This document shows, piece after piece, positions 49,041-63,545 of a stretch of 64,000 nt of DNA; positions within the stretch are counted from its first letter, which is position 1; each line of letters begins with the position of its first letter. The notes below the pieces were generated by a model. It did no database searches and was not told the origin of the DNA. It saw nothing but the letters and a program-made list of their open reading frames with translations. The stretch is from assembly GCA_008694505.1 (NCBI GenBank), contig VZDJ01000090.1:3465521-3529520 (forward strand), read 5' to 3'. A program made the translations under genes and the position numbers. The DNA comes from Cyanoderma ruficeps (Eukaryota; Chordata; Aves; Passeriformes; Timaliidae).

Positions 49041-50834
49041 GCCGTATGACAGAAAAGAAAAGCAGAACATCATACTGATGCCGATAAGAGCTGGAAAACA
49101 CGAGTCGCCCCAGCCCACAGCCCCACCCAAAACCATGCAGCAGCCACCTGAAAGAGAAATGTCAGGAGCAGAGACAGAAATAAACTGAGTCACTGGGCTG
49201 GAATAACTCAGGCTCAAAATGAAAGAGAGCTCAGACCCTGTCCACTTTCAGACACAAGTGCAGGCACAGAAGTTGCTGTTTTTCTCAGCTTACGGCTGTG
49301 CTCTTTGATGCCACCTCCTCTGTCCCTTCAGAGCAGGTTCCACCACTGCTCTCCACCAAGCCCTCACAAGCCCAGCTTCCACAGCAGCTCCTGCACCCCT
49401 CCCTCCAGCTGCTCCTTCTGGCCTTCCCACAGCCACCCTGCCCTTCAAGATCCCTGAGAGTGGCACAACTGTGCAGAGGTGGCTCTGCTCCTCTGCCACC
49501 CCACCAGCCCATGCCCTACAGTGCAGCGAGTCCTTGCTCTCACAGGGAGCTGCTTGGTGCTCCAGCTCAGGGCTGGTGTCTCACTTCTCATCTGTGCTGA
49601 CTTCTACTCAACTGATCTGAGAGAGGTGGTGTTACAGAACTTACACTTCTCAAACCCACTTAAGGCATTCTTAGCAAATTAATAAAGGATGCCCAACTAC
49701 CCCACCCCACCCTCCACCTTGTTTTTGCTGGTTTTTTCCCTCCCAAACTTTCCTAGATATGAGTGCACACACACATTGATGTATGCAATGATTGCTCCCG
49801 GAGTGGCTGGGTACAGCTGGGTACAGTCACTTGGAAAGCAACAGGTCACAGTTGTTCTGCTGTTCCTCACTACAACAAGAAGATGATCAGAGAAGAAATC
49901 TGCAGAGCATTCAGAGCAGATTCGGAAGAAGGCATGAAAAAAGGTGCCATTAGGAGTGCTTAAATCAAAGCAAAAGCAGCATGGAGTGAATGAATGGCAG
50001 AAGAAGCCAGGTCACATAGGTGGAGGAGCCTCATCAATCAGTGACTGGGCATAACACGAAGGATTTTCCATGAGGGTGGTGAGGTGTACATATGAACCTG
50101 GGGTCTACACCAGGGCATACCGAGGAACAAAAGACATCTGAAAAGGCAGGCAGCAAACACAGGAGAAGATGGCAGCAGGAAATGTGAGGAAGGAGAAGGA
50201 TATGAGCAGCTGGGTAAAGCTGCTGGTATGGGTGGATGGGGAGAGGATGCTCCAGCAAAGTCAGAAGGAGCAGCTTGCCCGGGGGTTAAAAGCAAGCTCA
50301 GTCCAGGAACAGACAGGAACCAGGCAGGAAGGGAACTGGAAGGAGTTGTTAACTAGACATTCAAAACTACTCAGGAGAGATCACCACAACTTTAGTCATG
50401 GCCAGAGGGGTGGACTGGCACAGTAACAATTTTTCAAGGATCAAAAGACAAGGGGTTTGTCATATAACATCTATTCTCCAAAGGAAATTCTCTGTCTCCT
50501 TGCTCAAAATGACTCTGTGCATAGAAGTGGCAGAAAGATTTGCAAACCCTAGGGCTAGAGCTCAGCAAGGGCTCACAGACAAGGTAAAAACAAAGGAAGA
50601 AAGAAAAGAAATGGAGAACAGAGCAGAGCAGAAGAAAGCAGAATTCCATTGTGTGCAGTCACAGCATTCAAAGACAACTCCTTCCCACATATCAGACCCA
50701 ATATTGCCAATACCAAGGGTCTTCTGACCATTCAAGCAATTTCAAGATTCAAGACAGGCTTCAAGACTATCCCAGAAATGATCCCTATAGGATAGAGCCA
50801 CAAAGCTGTATTGGACTTTTGTTATTCAAGATAA
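49041..50834. other. Non-coding stretch, nothing recognised
   Basis: Contains a small tandem duplication of CTGGGTACAG (about 49806-49826). Frames here, including one of 109 codons at 50398-50727, show no domain. Confidence 0.5.
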
Positions 50835-51785
50835 TAAAGACAAGGACTGACCATGAAAAATTGCAGAAGGACTGTGTGAGACAGATAAAATAGCACAAGA
50901 AATTCAATCTAAATAAAGTGATAAGGTGATGCATGCAGGGAAGAACATTTCTAACTTCACATATAACTGATCAGTCCTAAGCCAAGCACAGAAGCAAGAT
51001 CTTGTAGCTATGATATATTGCTTCATGATAACATCAGCTTGGGTCTTTGTGTCATGGAAAAGGAAAATGAAATGTAAGAGTATACTATAACCATTGAGAG
51101 AATAGAACAGGACAGGTAGAGAGCAAGGCAGAGAGCATTATTATGCTATTGCATGGAACCAAAGTAAGTGTGTATCCTGAATTCCATGTGCAGCTCTAGT
51201 TCAGTCTCAATAAGAACAAAGTAAAAGTCCAAAATCATCTGAGAATGGCAGCAAGGGTAATACAAAGCATGGAATAGCTTCCATACAGTAAATGACTAAG
51301 TGAAAAGGACTGAACCAGCAGTGATTTTACAGAAAGCCATCATATCCTGGTTAACAAGGGGATGGTGGAGAGGGATCAGTTGTTCTCTGTCTCATCCGAT
51401 ATGATTTGATACCGGGAGGCATCAAATGAAACTGTAGGATGTCAGGCTGAACACAAACAAAAGGAGGTGTCCTGTCACACCATGTGCAGTAAAACTGTGG
51501 AGCTCATTCCTCAGGATGTTGTGAAAGCAAAAATATTATACAAGTTCAAGGGCATAAGCTCACAACGTAGAAAACTGCTGAGGATTTTTGAATGTGTAGA
51601 AGTTCCTCCTAACTCAGACTCTCTTCAAATCACAAATGGCTGAAGGGCAGTAGACCTTTAGCAGGAAGCATCATATATATATATATATACCTCTGCTATT
51701 GTGATATTCCCCAGGCATCTGCTTTGGCTCCCATTTGCACTGGGATACTGGGATAGATGGATTTTCAGCCTGGCTCGGTCTATAT
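50835..51785 (+). mobile_element. Ancient CR1 LINE, plus strand
   Basis: Follows old amniote CR1 sequence, the end of the coding region and its tail, in sense orientation. AAATTCAATCTAAATAAAGT and GTGATGCATGCAGGGAAGAA are at the left. AACAAACAAAAGGAGGTGTC, TGTGGAGCTCATTCC and GGATGTTGTGAAAGC are in the middle. GGGATACTGGGATAGATGGA is at the right end. It is heavily mutated and frameshifted, with no open reverse transcriptase frame, and is clearly older than the minus-strand CR1 copies. An AT dinucleotide run interrupts it at 51673-51687. Confidence 0.85.
51673..51687 (+). repeat. (AT)n microsatellite within old CR1
   Basis: About seven AT units that arose inside the decayed CR1 element. Confidence 0.9.
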
Positions 51786-54700
51786 CTTCATGATATGAAG
51801 GAGATAGATCTATGACAGATGCCAACATCTTTCAAGCTTTGGTCTCTTTGGATCTGAACACAAAAGCTGTCCACAAAAGCTGTCTGTGAGTCCTCAGTAG
51901 GTCAATGTGACAATATAAATATGATCTTTTAGATAGGGAGGGAGGAGGACTTGTTCCCTGGAGCACTAAGCATAACAAATGAGGTTTTCCTGAAAGTCAA
52001 AGGGTTGGAATTTGATGTCAAACACATAAAGGTAAGCTTACAGCAGTTCCATGATCTCAAAGGAGCTACTTATGATACTCACCAGAGTAACAATCCTAAG
52101 AAGGATCCTGAAGATAATCATGGTATGGCAGGATGGTCAAATGTAGGATGGGGCCTGCCCTGAATTCAGCCCCCGTCTCCTTGTCCTGACATATTTTTCA
52201 GGCTTTACTTTGACAGGACTGCCTTCTGAACAGGTAGGTCCTATTAGTCAGGGTCACAACTTCTTATCTTGCTTGAATACCCCCAAGAAGATCTAAGCTC
52301 TGGAGACCTTAAATAATGTTGATCTAGTAAAGTGTTTGAAAAAAGGACTGCTGAGAGACTTGAAGAGTTTAGATTCAGCCATTGTAGTCATCAAAACCTA
52401 GTAAATTTTGACATGCTTTAGATTCAAGCCTCAAAAATGAGGACGAAACAAGGAAAATGAAGGGGAATTTAAAATGATAACAAAGAGATGAGGAGTGAAA
52501 ATAGTGAACTGTGGGGGGTAATGGACAATTATCTTCTAAGCTCATCTCACTGGGTCTTTTTTGGGTGATCAAAGGTGTCTCAGACAAACAACCAGTCTCA
52601 GACCCCATATGTAGGAAATCCCAGTACAGACCAGCTTAAGTCTTGTGGCCAGAGGTCACCTCCAATATGAGCCAGGTCTTCCTGACCAGCTAGGAATGGC
52701 TAGGAATGGAGTCTTCAAAAGTGGTTTGGGGGCACTCACCCTGTTTTCTTGGTGGGGACACAAAACACAAAAAGGATCCAGAGATTCAGAAATTATCTTT
52801 AAACACTAAAGTCACTTTGCTGTACGTAATCATATAACTGTCTCAAAGGCTATACTCTCTAGTTCAGGCTCTATCACACAAGGCTCTATCACATCAGTAC
52901 CAAAGGATTTCTAAGGATTTCTCCCAGCTTTCTTGACCCATGAAGTGTCTTCCAACAATGTGCAAAGTAAAGCAGCACAAAACTTTCCTATTCCATTTGC
53001 CTTGTAACTGTATCTGAGATTTTAACCGATTTGTACCTTACTCTGTAAAGGTGCATTTACCTCACTTGACCTTTTCTTGAATCATTCTTAAAGCACCTCT
53101 CAGTGGTGCATTTACAGTGCATGCTTGAACTACAGACACTCATAATATCTCCTCTGTATCATTTCAAGACATGCAGGACTCTTGCTACCACACAATTTGC
53201 TTCTCAGTAGCATCCAAAAGGTGAAAGTACAACATGAAACGGGATTCAGAGTACATATTTAACAAGCTCTCAGAATATAGAATATTATATGGGGCCAAGA
53301 CCAGGGTCAAATCCTGTTAGCTGCATGGGGATTCTAGCACAAGGCTGCATTGTAGAGCCAAAGGGTAGGACCCTTGTATCCTTCTTTAAACATGCAGATA
53401 TTGTCAGCAGTCTCTTAAATGCCCTCATCAGAAAGAGAGGTTCAGGTGAGAGCCGACACAGGATGAACTATTGAGGCAGATCCTAGTGGGGCGAATATTT
53501 TGAAATCTCAGAATCTGAAATGCAAGGAACATTAATCACCAAAGTCACTCCATGAACCAAGGACCAAATGCATGGTGAAGCTTGCACACAGACTCTCTAG
53601 GGTAGGGTTAAACCATGCTGGTGGGATGGCACAGACAAACCTGCATTGCTTGCTAGCATAAACAAGCTGTAATAGCATTCACTGCCTGTCTAGTCAGACA
53701 AACCGCATTTAATTACTGTGCGTCCAACTTAGAGTAATCTGGATGCAGATAGATCTGAAATAAATTGAAAGGAAATGGATTTTACGTTACAATGTAGAAA
53801 GGAAAAGCACATTAAGATAAAGACGATTAGGTGGATTGGAAGAACCTTGTGAAAGATAATTGCATTCAAAACAACAGCACCTTCAGCAGGGAAATTTCTG
53901 CCACGTGGAAGTTATACTACTGTCACACTCAGAGAAGTGTCCACACCAGATTGGCTCCTTCTTCCTTTGCATGGCGGCTCCTCGAGTTTCTCTAAGAGTT
54001 GCAGCTTCTGGCTTGACTGACACCAGCAAAGCCATTTCTCTACATCTCTGAATCTCACAGCCAGTCTGGTATTTCTCTGTGTCTCACATCCTCCTGGGAG
54101 ACAACATATGCTTCCCTTTTCCACCCTTTACGTGTTTAGACTGCAAATGCTCTGTCAGCAGTATAAGGACCTGACCCACAGAGCAGGAGAATTTGCAACC
54201 TGCCCAGTCCCATCCTGCCTGTGAAGCTGACCAGTCCCATCTAGCTTCATCCCACCATGAGAAGTATCTAAATCCTTGGCTAACACAGGTGCTCTCTCAG
54301 TGCCATGAGATGACTGAGCCACTCTGGTACATGCCTCTCTGGAGAAACAAGACCTGCTCTTACTGATCGAGAGTGGTCACATGGGGATTTAATCACTGTT
54401 CCTAGCAGTGACATCTGAAAGAGATAAAAAAAGGAGCTGAGCAGCCTGTGTATGCCCATCTGCAGTCAGCCAGTTTGTCAAGGCATTAGATTCATCCACC
54501 AAACTAGGAGCCAGCTTTCAAACAGATCAACATCCCAGGCTGTTTTAATCCAAAGCTGTGGGTTAGCCTTGCTTTATTGCTGGCTACTGCTTTATGAGAG
54601 CAGAAACTGTCTCTAATTACGGAGTGTGAGTAAAAGGTTGCACCCTTCAGCAAGCCCTCAGAAGCAAGGAGGTTACCATCATTTTCTCCTGGAGGGACTG

Positions 54701-57700
54701 GTACAGCAGGACCTTAGTCTCCATATGTGCTGCACCACAGCTGATTGTCACAAAAGCCAGTTACTGATGTGCTTCACCATATAATGGGATCCCTGCTTGA
54801 CATCCCTGCAGCACAGAACTTTGAAAAAAAATACCTACAAAAAGCAGAAATATCCAGTGAGCCTCTGGATTAGCTGATTCAACAATGCTGAGTCTATTGT
54901 GTCTTAATGTCTCCTTTGAGAGGGCAATGGCATGGCTGGCAAGCAGCAGTAAGCCTGCTTGTGGTCACATAACATCAACTGTCTCCTCATGATCCTGCTG
55001 TCTTTGTCTGAGGCTCTTCCAGAACAGAGAGTGCATCATTCCAGCTTCATTTTCACTCATGTTGTGAAAAGCTGTTCCTCATTTCTTCATTGGATGTGTT
55101 TACCTGTCTTCCATAGTAGCAGGACTAAACTCATCATTTGCAACTTTACCTCTGATCATAAGGATGCATAATAGCAACTTCTGGGTCCATGAATCACATA
55201 TTACTTTTTTTTTTTAATCTTGGCTTTTTCTATGTTAGAGTCACCAGGGACTCTGATTCCCAAGGCTCTTGTCAGGTTTTTTCTTGTTCTTCTGTTTCCT
55301 ACAGACCATGTAACAACCCACGCTGTTGAGGTACTACTCTGAACCACAGCAGTGCCTATCATCTGTCTGAATTTGGGTCTGTGTCCATCCTCAGTAAGTA
55401 CTTTAGTACCCAGTTCAATAGATTGTGGAGTACAGATATTTTGGTATCAGGTATATTGTATCCACAAAAAATTGCTTCCATGCATTTGGAGCCCTCTTGC
55501 TGGCTGACAATTACCTGGTTTTGGAATGGGTCCTTTATACTTTTTCAGAGTCAGCAGAATCTATGGGAGCAGATTTTGCTTCACAGTCTTTTTCACTTCA
55601 GCCTCCATAAACCCTAGGCACAGCTGGCACACAACACCTCTGAATTCTAATTTTGAGCAGCTCATGGTTACTTGCCCACCTTCCTTTTGAGATAATGGAA
55701 AGAACAATGGCACATTCAATGTGCTGCAACCCTTGCTACCATCCTCCTGTTTATCAGAACCAGTACCTGCTGAAGAATTGCCTGTGCTGGGGCCCTGTCC
55801 AGGCCTGACATAAATAACATCTTCCTCAGTGTCTACAGCTTGATTGCTGAAGTCATGCCTTGATAGGTATGACTTAGGCTTAATACAGACCAGCCTAACA
55901 ACCCTTGCTCTATTTTTTGTTTCTTATGGTTTTACATAAACTAGTAGTTTTGTTCATGTTTCATTTACAGTAATCTTACTATTTCACTCATAGTGACCCT
56001 ACTATTTCTGTTACTTATCCCTAGATATTTGACAAGCTTCATCAGCTTCCTTGATGCCACTGACCTTCTGATGCCAGCATGAAAATTCTTTGGTTCCTCT
56101 CTTTAATTTTTTCAGTTCCTGAACACCTTTGATGTAACTCTTTGAACATATTTTTCTTGCCTACCTGGCTGTATTAACTCCTCTTTCAGGCACACCATCT
56201 CCATAATAAAAAATGATCAATTTTGCTAGTTCATCTGGAACCTCCAGCTTTTTCTGAAGTTACTCCAAGTCACCAGTCATGCTATTCATATGATCTTTCC
56301 CATATCCAAATACGACCTCTCCAGAACTAAGTATCTTAATATTACCAATCTTGCTGTTATTTTCCTAGGAAGCAGGCTAAGATATGAAACACAACCTGAA
56401 TGTCAGAAAAAGGAAAGGATGTTTCCTAGAAAGGGTGTGGAACACATTGCCGACAAACACTCCTTTTTTCTAAAGGCTCCTGCCAGAAGCCTGCTGATAC
56501 ATCCAGGCAATATATTTGAGAATAACAAAAAATGTCTCTGATGGCCTGCAGTGAAAAACATCCCTCTTAGTTTATTTGTTTCACATCAGGAACTAATGGA
56601 AGAATTTTATCTATTTCATCTGTTACAGGAAATAGCTACTTCATTGACTTTTCTCCTTACCCAGGGATTCCTGGTGCTCTAAGTCCATCTAGCTACACCT
56701 TTAGCCATTGGTAAAATGCAAAATAAACTTTCCTCTGTGTGCCTCTCAGCTGTATTCCCACAGTCTGCACTTGTGATACCCATCACCAAGGCAGTCCTAC
56801 ACGGTTAAGTGCATTCCAAAGAAAACGCAGCTCAGGGCTGTGCTCCACAGGGATGGGTCAGGCACTGTGGTCATACATGCCAAGGATGGACCAGCAGTTC
56901 AGCTGTTAAACGCTGACAAAACTCTATTGCCAAGTGCCATTGAGACTTAATCTGGTTTTCTTTGGAGACTCACAATCTGGCCAAATTGGGACAGTTTTTT
57001 AGGGTATGACAGAAGTCATATCCCCTACACTGGAGCTCCTTTCAAGCCAATTTTCTAAGCTCTGCTCCATCAGAAACTTTAGATCTTCTCAAAGAAAGGC
57101 ACTGGTAGTCAATTTTAAACTACAGATACATCTGTTTCTTTTTCTCTAACCTCTTTCCAAGATTAAACTCAGCTCCCTCAACCCAAACCACCAGAGACAT
57201 CCACCATGGTGGATCTCAGTCTCCACCGCGACATTCAGCTGGGTTGTAAGACTCTGGGAACAGACTCTTAAGACCAGCCTTGTAGAAAGCATTGTCAAAA
57301 ACTCATTTTTCTTGTTTTCTACCAATAGCTGTAGCAGAAAGCAAATACAAAGAGCTGAAAGCAACAACATATTGATCAGTACCTATCTGCAATGCTAAGG
57401 ACTGTATTTCTGCCACATTCATTTCTCTGGCTTTTCAGTAAGGCAGCTACTACCATGAACCTTTCCTCTTTCAACCCCTGCATGCACCCACCAGCACATT
57501 AATCCACAGAAATCACTTCTTGCGGTTGCTTGATGGATGAATTCAGCAGAGGCCTGTCCTGCAATACATCAGTGGTGCACAGTTAGGCCAGGCTCAAGGG
57601 TCTGCCTTCTAATGACAGACATGAGGACAGCCGCAGTGTGCACCCTACGTGTGAGATGGATGCCCTGTGAGAAGAGGTGTAGAGATGAGAGGGGATGTGC

Positions 57701-58689
57701 TGCTTATGTAAATTTTCTACATTAGATTACCTGCCAGCATCAATGCATAGGAGCAGGTTGCTCCCATTTGCTAGGATTCCAAAGAAAAAGGACACAAAGG
57801 AGCGGTGCTAGATGGTCCTATGATCCCTTCACCTTGTTTAATCCCTCCCTGGAGAAGAATAACTGATGACTGCTGAAACCAAACAGCTTCTGTCTGAAAG
57901 GAACATATACCTGCCTCACTTGGAGTGGGAGATGTCAACAAGGGAAGATTTCATCCCTAAGGAAACAGCTCCACCTGTGTGATTGAAATAAGATATGAGA
58001 CACTTAGGAAGATTTTTAAGGCTTGCATGAGCACAACCACTGCTTGTACTCATTGCTTTTCCATTTTATTTATTTGCATTTCTCTTAGTGTGAACAGATC
58101 AGATTCAGCTTGTTCACTGGTTTTGATAGGTCTCATTTTTTCTGGCTCCCTCTCTTTGAGACAGTGCACCCTGGAGTTAGGCACCCACATACACATCAAT
58201 ACACTTACTGGATGGATGGGTAGGGGATGATGGACGCATTGGGTGGGACCGGCTGTGCGCCACTTCTGAAAACGAGGCAAAGACAGTAACACAGCACTAG
58301 AAATCTCCCTTGAAATTACTCTTTCTGAAAATCTTGGCCAGGATCAGATCTTGTGTTTTGCAAAACTCTCCTCTGCCTCCAGACTGATTATGTTACTTTG
58401 GTGTATTTATTACAAGCTGGATGCAATCAGTTCTCATGATGAATATCCCTTTAGCCATCCTATACCAATTACTCATGTGCTACCTGCTCAGTGGAAAAGA
58501 ACCAGTGAATCTCATTTCTTCACTTGCCAAAGATTTCCCTGCCTCCTTTTGCATCGTTACATCTCTGGAAGCACTTTTCCTCTTTTTTTTTATTTTAGTC
58601 CTGGGTGTCCCTTGAGCTTGGTGATTGCATTTAAAACAGACACAACGACATTATGAAGCATTAAACTAATGGCATTTGAGACCATTTTT
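51786..58689. other. Non-coding stretch, nothing certain
   Basis: No gene recognised. Short internal duplications occur at about 51857-51888 (ACAAAAGCTGTC twice), 52691-52711 and 52866-52921. The 53700-53860 part holds TTTAATTACTGTGCG and other CpG-containing homeodomain-like sites and may be conserved. A GTGTGGAACACATTGCC string near 56434 recalls a CR1 tail, but its surroundings do not match. Confidence 0.45.
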
Positions 58690-58930
58690 CTCCCGTAAAC
58701 CATTATGACATCCCCTGAACGGCTGGCAGAGGGCTGAACACCAGCGCCGCCATCCAGGGCTGCATCCCTCTCTGCCACTCCGTACCCGCTCTGGGATCCG
58801 AGGTGCCATCTCCTGTGCTGCTCTCGCTGTAACAGCCCCCAAGAAAGCTGTTTTGATCTTCAGATGAGTTGTTTGGCACGACCATAATGACAAATATGTG
58901 AATGGGGGGTTAACCATGAATTGCAAAGTA
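58690..58930. promoter_or_regulatory. CpG-retaining block, candidate regulatory element
   Basis: A 240-bp patch with more CpG than its flanks, carrying a CAGATG E-box (58861-58866), ATAATGACAAATATG and a GGTTAACC palindrome (58908-58915). No coding exon is convincing on either strand. Conservation would have to be tested to support function. Confidence 0.25.
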
Positions 58931-61900
58931 CCTATCAAATCCCCAAGGTGGAGAGGAATATATCTTCCTTCACACCCTTTTGATGTATAGTTAATTACAC
59001 GAATCTGGAACTGTTACCATGTGCAAACAGAGTGAAAATTGACTTTCTAAGCCATCCCTGGCCCCTCTGCATATGTCACTCGCTCTAGCCCAGTATCATG
59101 CTCTGTCTGTACACACACAAATATATAATCAGTATGGGTTTAGACCCTTTTTTTGATAATCCAGCATTATAAAACATTAGAGGGACAGAACGGAATGTAG
59201 CATCCTTCAGGCCTGATGCAGCTTTTCTAAAAAGAGGAAAAAAAATGCTTATTTTATATTGGTTGTTCTTTCTCTTGCCTGAATAAAAGCTTTAGCACAG
59301 CTTGAAAGGGTTGCATGTGCTGAAATGTAGCCCAAGGATATGTGTTATTATCCATCCCCTCTTGACCAGCAGGGTCTCAGCTCTCTCTCCCTTTCAGCCT
59401 TTTGTTTGAACAGATGGGATTGGGGAACGAAGGGAAAGAAAGGCAGTCTGTTCTCATTAACGCTCCCAGTACACAAACACAAACCTGAGCACAGGGGACC
59501 TACAGAACAGGACTGCTTCCACTCCACACATATCCACTGAGACCATATGTACCCGCACACAAAGGCAGACAGAAGACCCACATCGAGGCAGCTACTAGGC
59601 ATTTACCAAAGATAACTCCTCACCAACTATTTAAATTATTTTTTTTTAATAGAAGACCTTACAGGTCACTTTTTTTTTTCCAGCCACCCAATTTAAAAAA
59701 CAACCTTCACTGATGTGGTGTTGAGGTTGTTTTAAAAGAAAGATTGTCATTAAATCAGCCTAACACCTGAGCTGGGAGCATTTGTTTTGTCTTGGGCTGG
59801 TAAAGAGGTTTCAGGCTGAACTTGCCAGACTAAGGATAAGGTTTGTGTAGCTTAGTCTCCTGGCATGGGCCTAGGCTGCTTCATCTGGAAAAAGTGCTCA
59901 AAACCTGCTGTCCTCCATGATGGACTACCTGTCCATTGAAAATATCTCATGAACACAGTGGCCAGGGTGGGCTGTAACGCTTTGAAGCTGGGTTCTTCCA
60001 TTTCCCTCATGGCTCCTGCATATTTTTGCATATTTACTGATAGATCATTTGGAAGGCCCACTTAAATAAATATTTGATGCTTTTTTTGAACTGGGCATAG
60101 TCATTGGCCTCAGTGATCTCCTGTCACAGTAAATGCCTTCATGAGCAATATGTGAGGAAATGCGTCCTCCCAGCAAAGCTTGACTCCTCACTTTGGAAAA
60201 GGGCAAGCAGCTCCAAGCTCTGCAGCCTGGTGGCTCATCACCCCATGGCAGCTGGGCAGAGATCAATGCCCATAGCCTGTGACAAACTCAAAGCCACTTG
60301 AAATAGCAAAGATGGGGAGGTGAGATAGCTTCGTCAGCACCCCACTGCACGCCACACATCCATCACACACAGATGGCTACCGCAGTGTGCCTGACATGTG
60401 GCAACTCATTAAGCTGCTGTACTGCAGCCACACACTGGCCTCAAATCATGCTTGGAGCTGCAGCAGAATGGGTCACTGTCTGAGCATGGCAGGCTCCTCC
60501 AGATACAGAGTTTCCTCTGCTCCTCTTTCTGCGTGGTGACCATCACTGCAGTGCAGAAAACATTTCTGGGCAACTCGGGTCTCCCTGCCTCTTCCTTCCT
60601 CTGCAGGTCAGCTCTGGCTCAGCTTGTCCTCCCCAGCATTAAATGGGTCAGGCCTGAAAGGAAGATGTGCCAGACGTCGGCAGCTGCTTAACAAGGGCTT
60701 CCCAGATCAGAAGCACAACATACATGAGGTGGCCCTGAAACAGGCACTGGTGAAATGAGTCGTCAGGAGCCAATTCCCCAGATAGGGTCTTTGGTTAAAG
60801 CCCCCGACTGATCTTTGCAGTTGATCATATTTCCCAAGGAGCCTCACGACACCCTAAAGAGTCCCATGTTTTTACTTTAGGTGTCTGGTAGCAAAGTGAA
60901 GGCAGAGAATGGCTCTCCTCCAGCTGCAGTAGGCTGCAGTGAGCTGAAGACATGGCAGGTTCTTTCCTCAAGTATAAGAATGAAACACCCGTGTATTATG
61001 TCCAGCATCAGGTAGATCTATATTTCATTACAGCCCCGGGCATTTGACATGTAGTCTCAAGAAAAGAGAGCTGTCATTTTTTCCCCAGGTATTGTGAGCA
61101 TAGGGAATGCAGAGCAGAAAATGAAGTGGTTTTCCCCGCAGGGCTGTTTGCAGAAGATCACAGGGGAGCCAAGGCAGAGGAGCATTAGTACCTCTGTTCG
61201 CAGGCTCTCACACACTCTCTGGGCATGCAGAGGCAGGTTTCCATAGCCACACACCTCCTTTGAACACCACTGCACACACACGTGCTCTGCAGGTTGCTGC
61301 CAGCAGAAGGGTGGTTGGCAAGGCACCCTCTGCTAGCCTTTTTCCATGAATAGTTGCCCAGTTTCCATAAATAACAGCAGCCGGGGGCAGAGCCCAAATG
61401 CAGCTATCCAACCAGGGACTGGCACGGAGCAAGCTAAAGGCTTTCAGGCAGTGGGTCCAGGTTGCACATGAGCTGCACCATGAAGGTGGAGGCCCTGCAC
61501 TGAGCCCCGTGGCACAGCACCTCAGGCCCAACTGCTCTCAGCAGCAGCAGCACGGCTCGTGTCCTGCAGCAGCATCACTTCAGCACGGTGCAGAGCACAG
61601 CTGATGAACCTGGAGGGACCCACACCAGCAGCAGGCAGATGTAGCACAGCTCTCCTCAGTGATGGCAGCACAAATAGCATGGCAAAAGTGGCCAGGGCCA
61701 GGACACATCACTTGGAACAAAGCAATATTCAGGAAAAACCCCTAGACCTCTGCAGCACACCTCCCAGTGCTCCCAGGCCAGGACTGGACTTCGCATCAGC
61801 TTTAATTGCACTTTAGGCAAGCAATGGTTAGCAGGAGAGACCAAACCACCAAAAGCACCGTTTTCAGCAGTCTGTAAGAACAATATTGTTATCTGAAGGC

Positions 61901-63139
61901 TGACACTTTGCCCATTAGCATGTCTACATGGCATCATTTCTCGAAAATAGATTCCATTCCTAAAATCCCAGTTAGCCAACTAAGGAACACGGGCCCCCAA
62001 GCTCTTCAAAGCAAAACACTTGAAGTTTGGGTTTGTCAAACATGTGCAGCTCAGCAGCTTGCACTCTTCTTAGCAAGAAACGGCAATGCTTTCACCCAGA
62101 CCACTACAACAACAAACCCATCCCCCCAAACTTAACAGAAGGGTCAACTGAAGTCTAGGAGTATCGAGGTTCCACAGTTTTCCTCTGTCTCTTCACCAGA
62201 GGTGATTTTAAAAATTCAACTCTTATGTTCTACCCATACCAGAAAAGCAGCCTGGAATTTGAAATTATACATCTAGAAAAAACTCTTTGAAAAGAAGTGA
62301 GTTTCAGATCCATGAAAACATTTTGCTTCACCTTAAATGAAGCCTAAACAAGAAGCTACTTGAAAATGAACTATTAATACAGAACATTTCAATAACTTGG
62401 AGATGTTCCACGTATAAATTACCTATGAGGGCACAAGTGCCTACGTACACTGAAAAGGGGCTCAGAGTGCCACTATTAAAATCAGCAAATGTCTTGGGCT
62501 GTGAATTGTCCAGCTTCATTCAGGCCGTATCATAGAAAGATTGATCAAACTCCTCTCTGTGGATATTTCCAAAATGTCCCAAAGCTACAAAGATAGGCCT
62601 AACAATGATCCTCCTCCTGGTAGCTATACCTTTTCCCTACACAGCTGCTGCTAGTCACGCTTGGAAACAGGATGCTGACAGACAGCCCTTTGCTCCAATA
62701 GACTTGTCACAATATTGCATGTGATGTTTTGCTCCACCTCTCCTGTTTCGCTCTTCTCGCTACAAGACAGTCTCTTTCAGACCATCTGTGCCTCAGAGCA
62801 GAGGAGAGCACTGTGCTACCTGAGCCTGCAGTGCCTCGGGAGGGGTCAGCACCCCTGGTGCCACCAGACAAACCACTGCGTGAGCTCCATCCTCTGACAC
62901 TTGCATCAGTTGTCAGCAGCTGGATGCTGAAGACTACTGTTTACACCCTGCTGTTCCCCAAACTCTCATATTGTCTCAGATTCCTGGAACAGGACACAGA
63001 AAAACGGCCTGGGTGCCACCACCAATGGGAGTCAGGGGGTCAAATCCCAAATGCCACCTAGACCCATGGCTAATGCTACCAGGAGCACTCCTTGGGCCTG
63101 TATGATCTGTTGGTGAAGATATAACTGTTTATACCCAGC
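58931..63139. other. Non-coding stretch, nothing recognised
   Basis: Contains T-rich runs at 59639-59649 and 59671-59680 and a CAG-rich stretch near 61541-61577. No exon, RNA gene or named repeat was identified. Confidence 0.5.
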
Positions 63140-63545
63140 TGAAAAGGACCAGGGGACTACAAGTGGAGGCCAAGGAGAGTGTTGTCATTGCAAATAATGC
63201 CATCCACATTCTAGACTATATCAGGAGGAAGGTGGCCAGCAGATTAAGAGAAATTATCCTAATCTGTTCCTAAGTGTTGGTAAGAGTGTGCCTAGATATT
63301 CTGTTCTGTTTGGACCTCCCAGGTTCCAGAGGGACGTTGAAAAACTTGATAGAATCAATTGAGATGCTGAGGGGCATGGAGCACATAACCTGTGAGAAAA
63401 GGTTTTAGGAGCTGGGCGTGTACTCTGGTGAAGAGAAGCTACCAGACAATATAAGAGCAGGCTACACTTATTTCAAAGGGAGCCCCAGAGATGATGGAGC
63501 CAAACTCTCATATAGTTCTAGTCACCCACAAGGTGTGGAGACAGT
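63140..63545 (+). mobile_element. Decayed CR1 LINE fragment, plus strand
   Basis: Resembles the end of the CR1 coding region and its tail. AGGCCAAGGAGAGTGTTGTC is followed by GTGGCCAGCAGATTAAGAGA, CCAGAGGGACGTTGAAAAAC, GGGCATGGAGCACATAACCT, GAGAAAAGGTTTTAGGAGCT and ATGATGGAGCCAAACTCTCA. These are in the order of the CR1 consensus. The copy is diverged and lacks the terminal repeat. Confidence 0.78.
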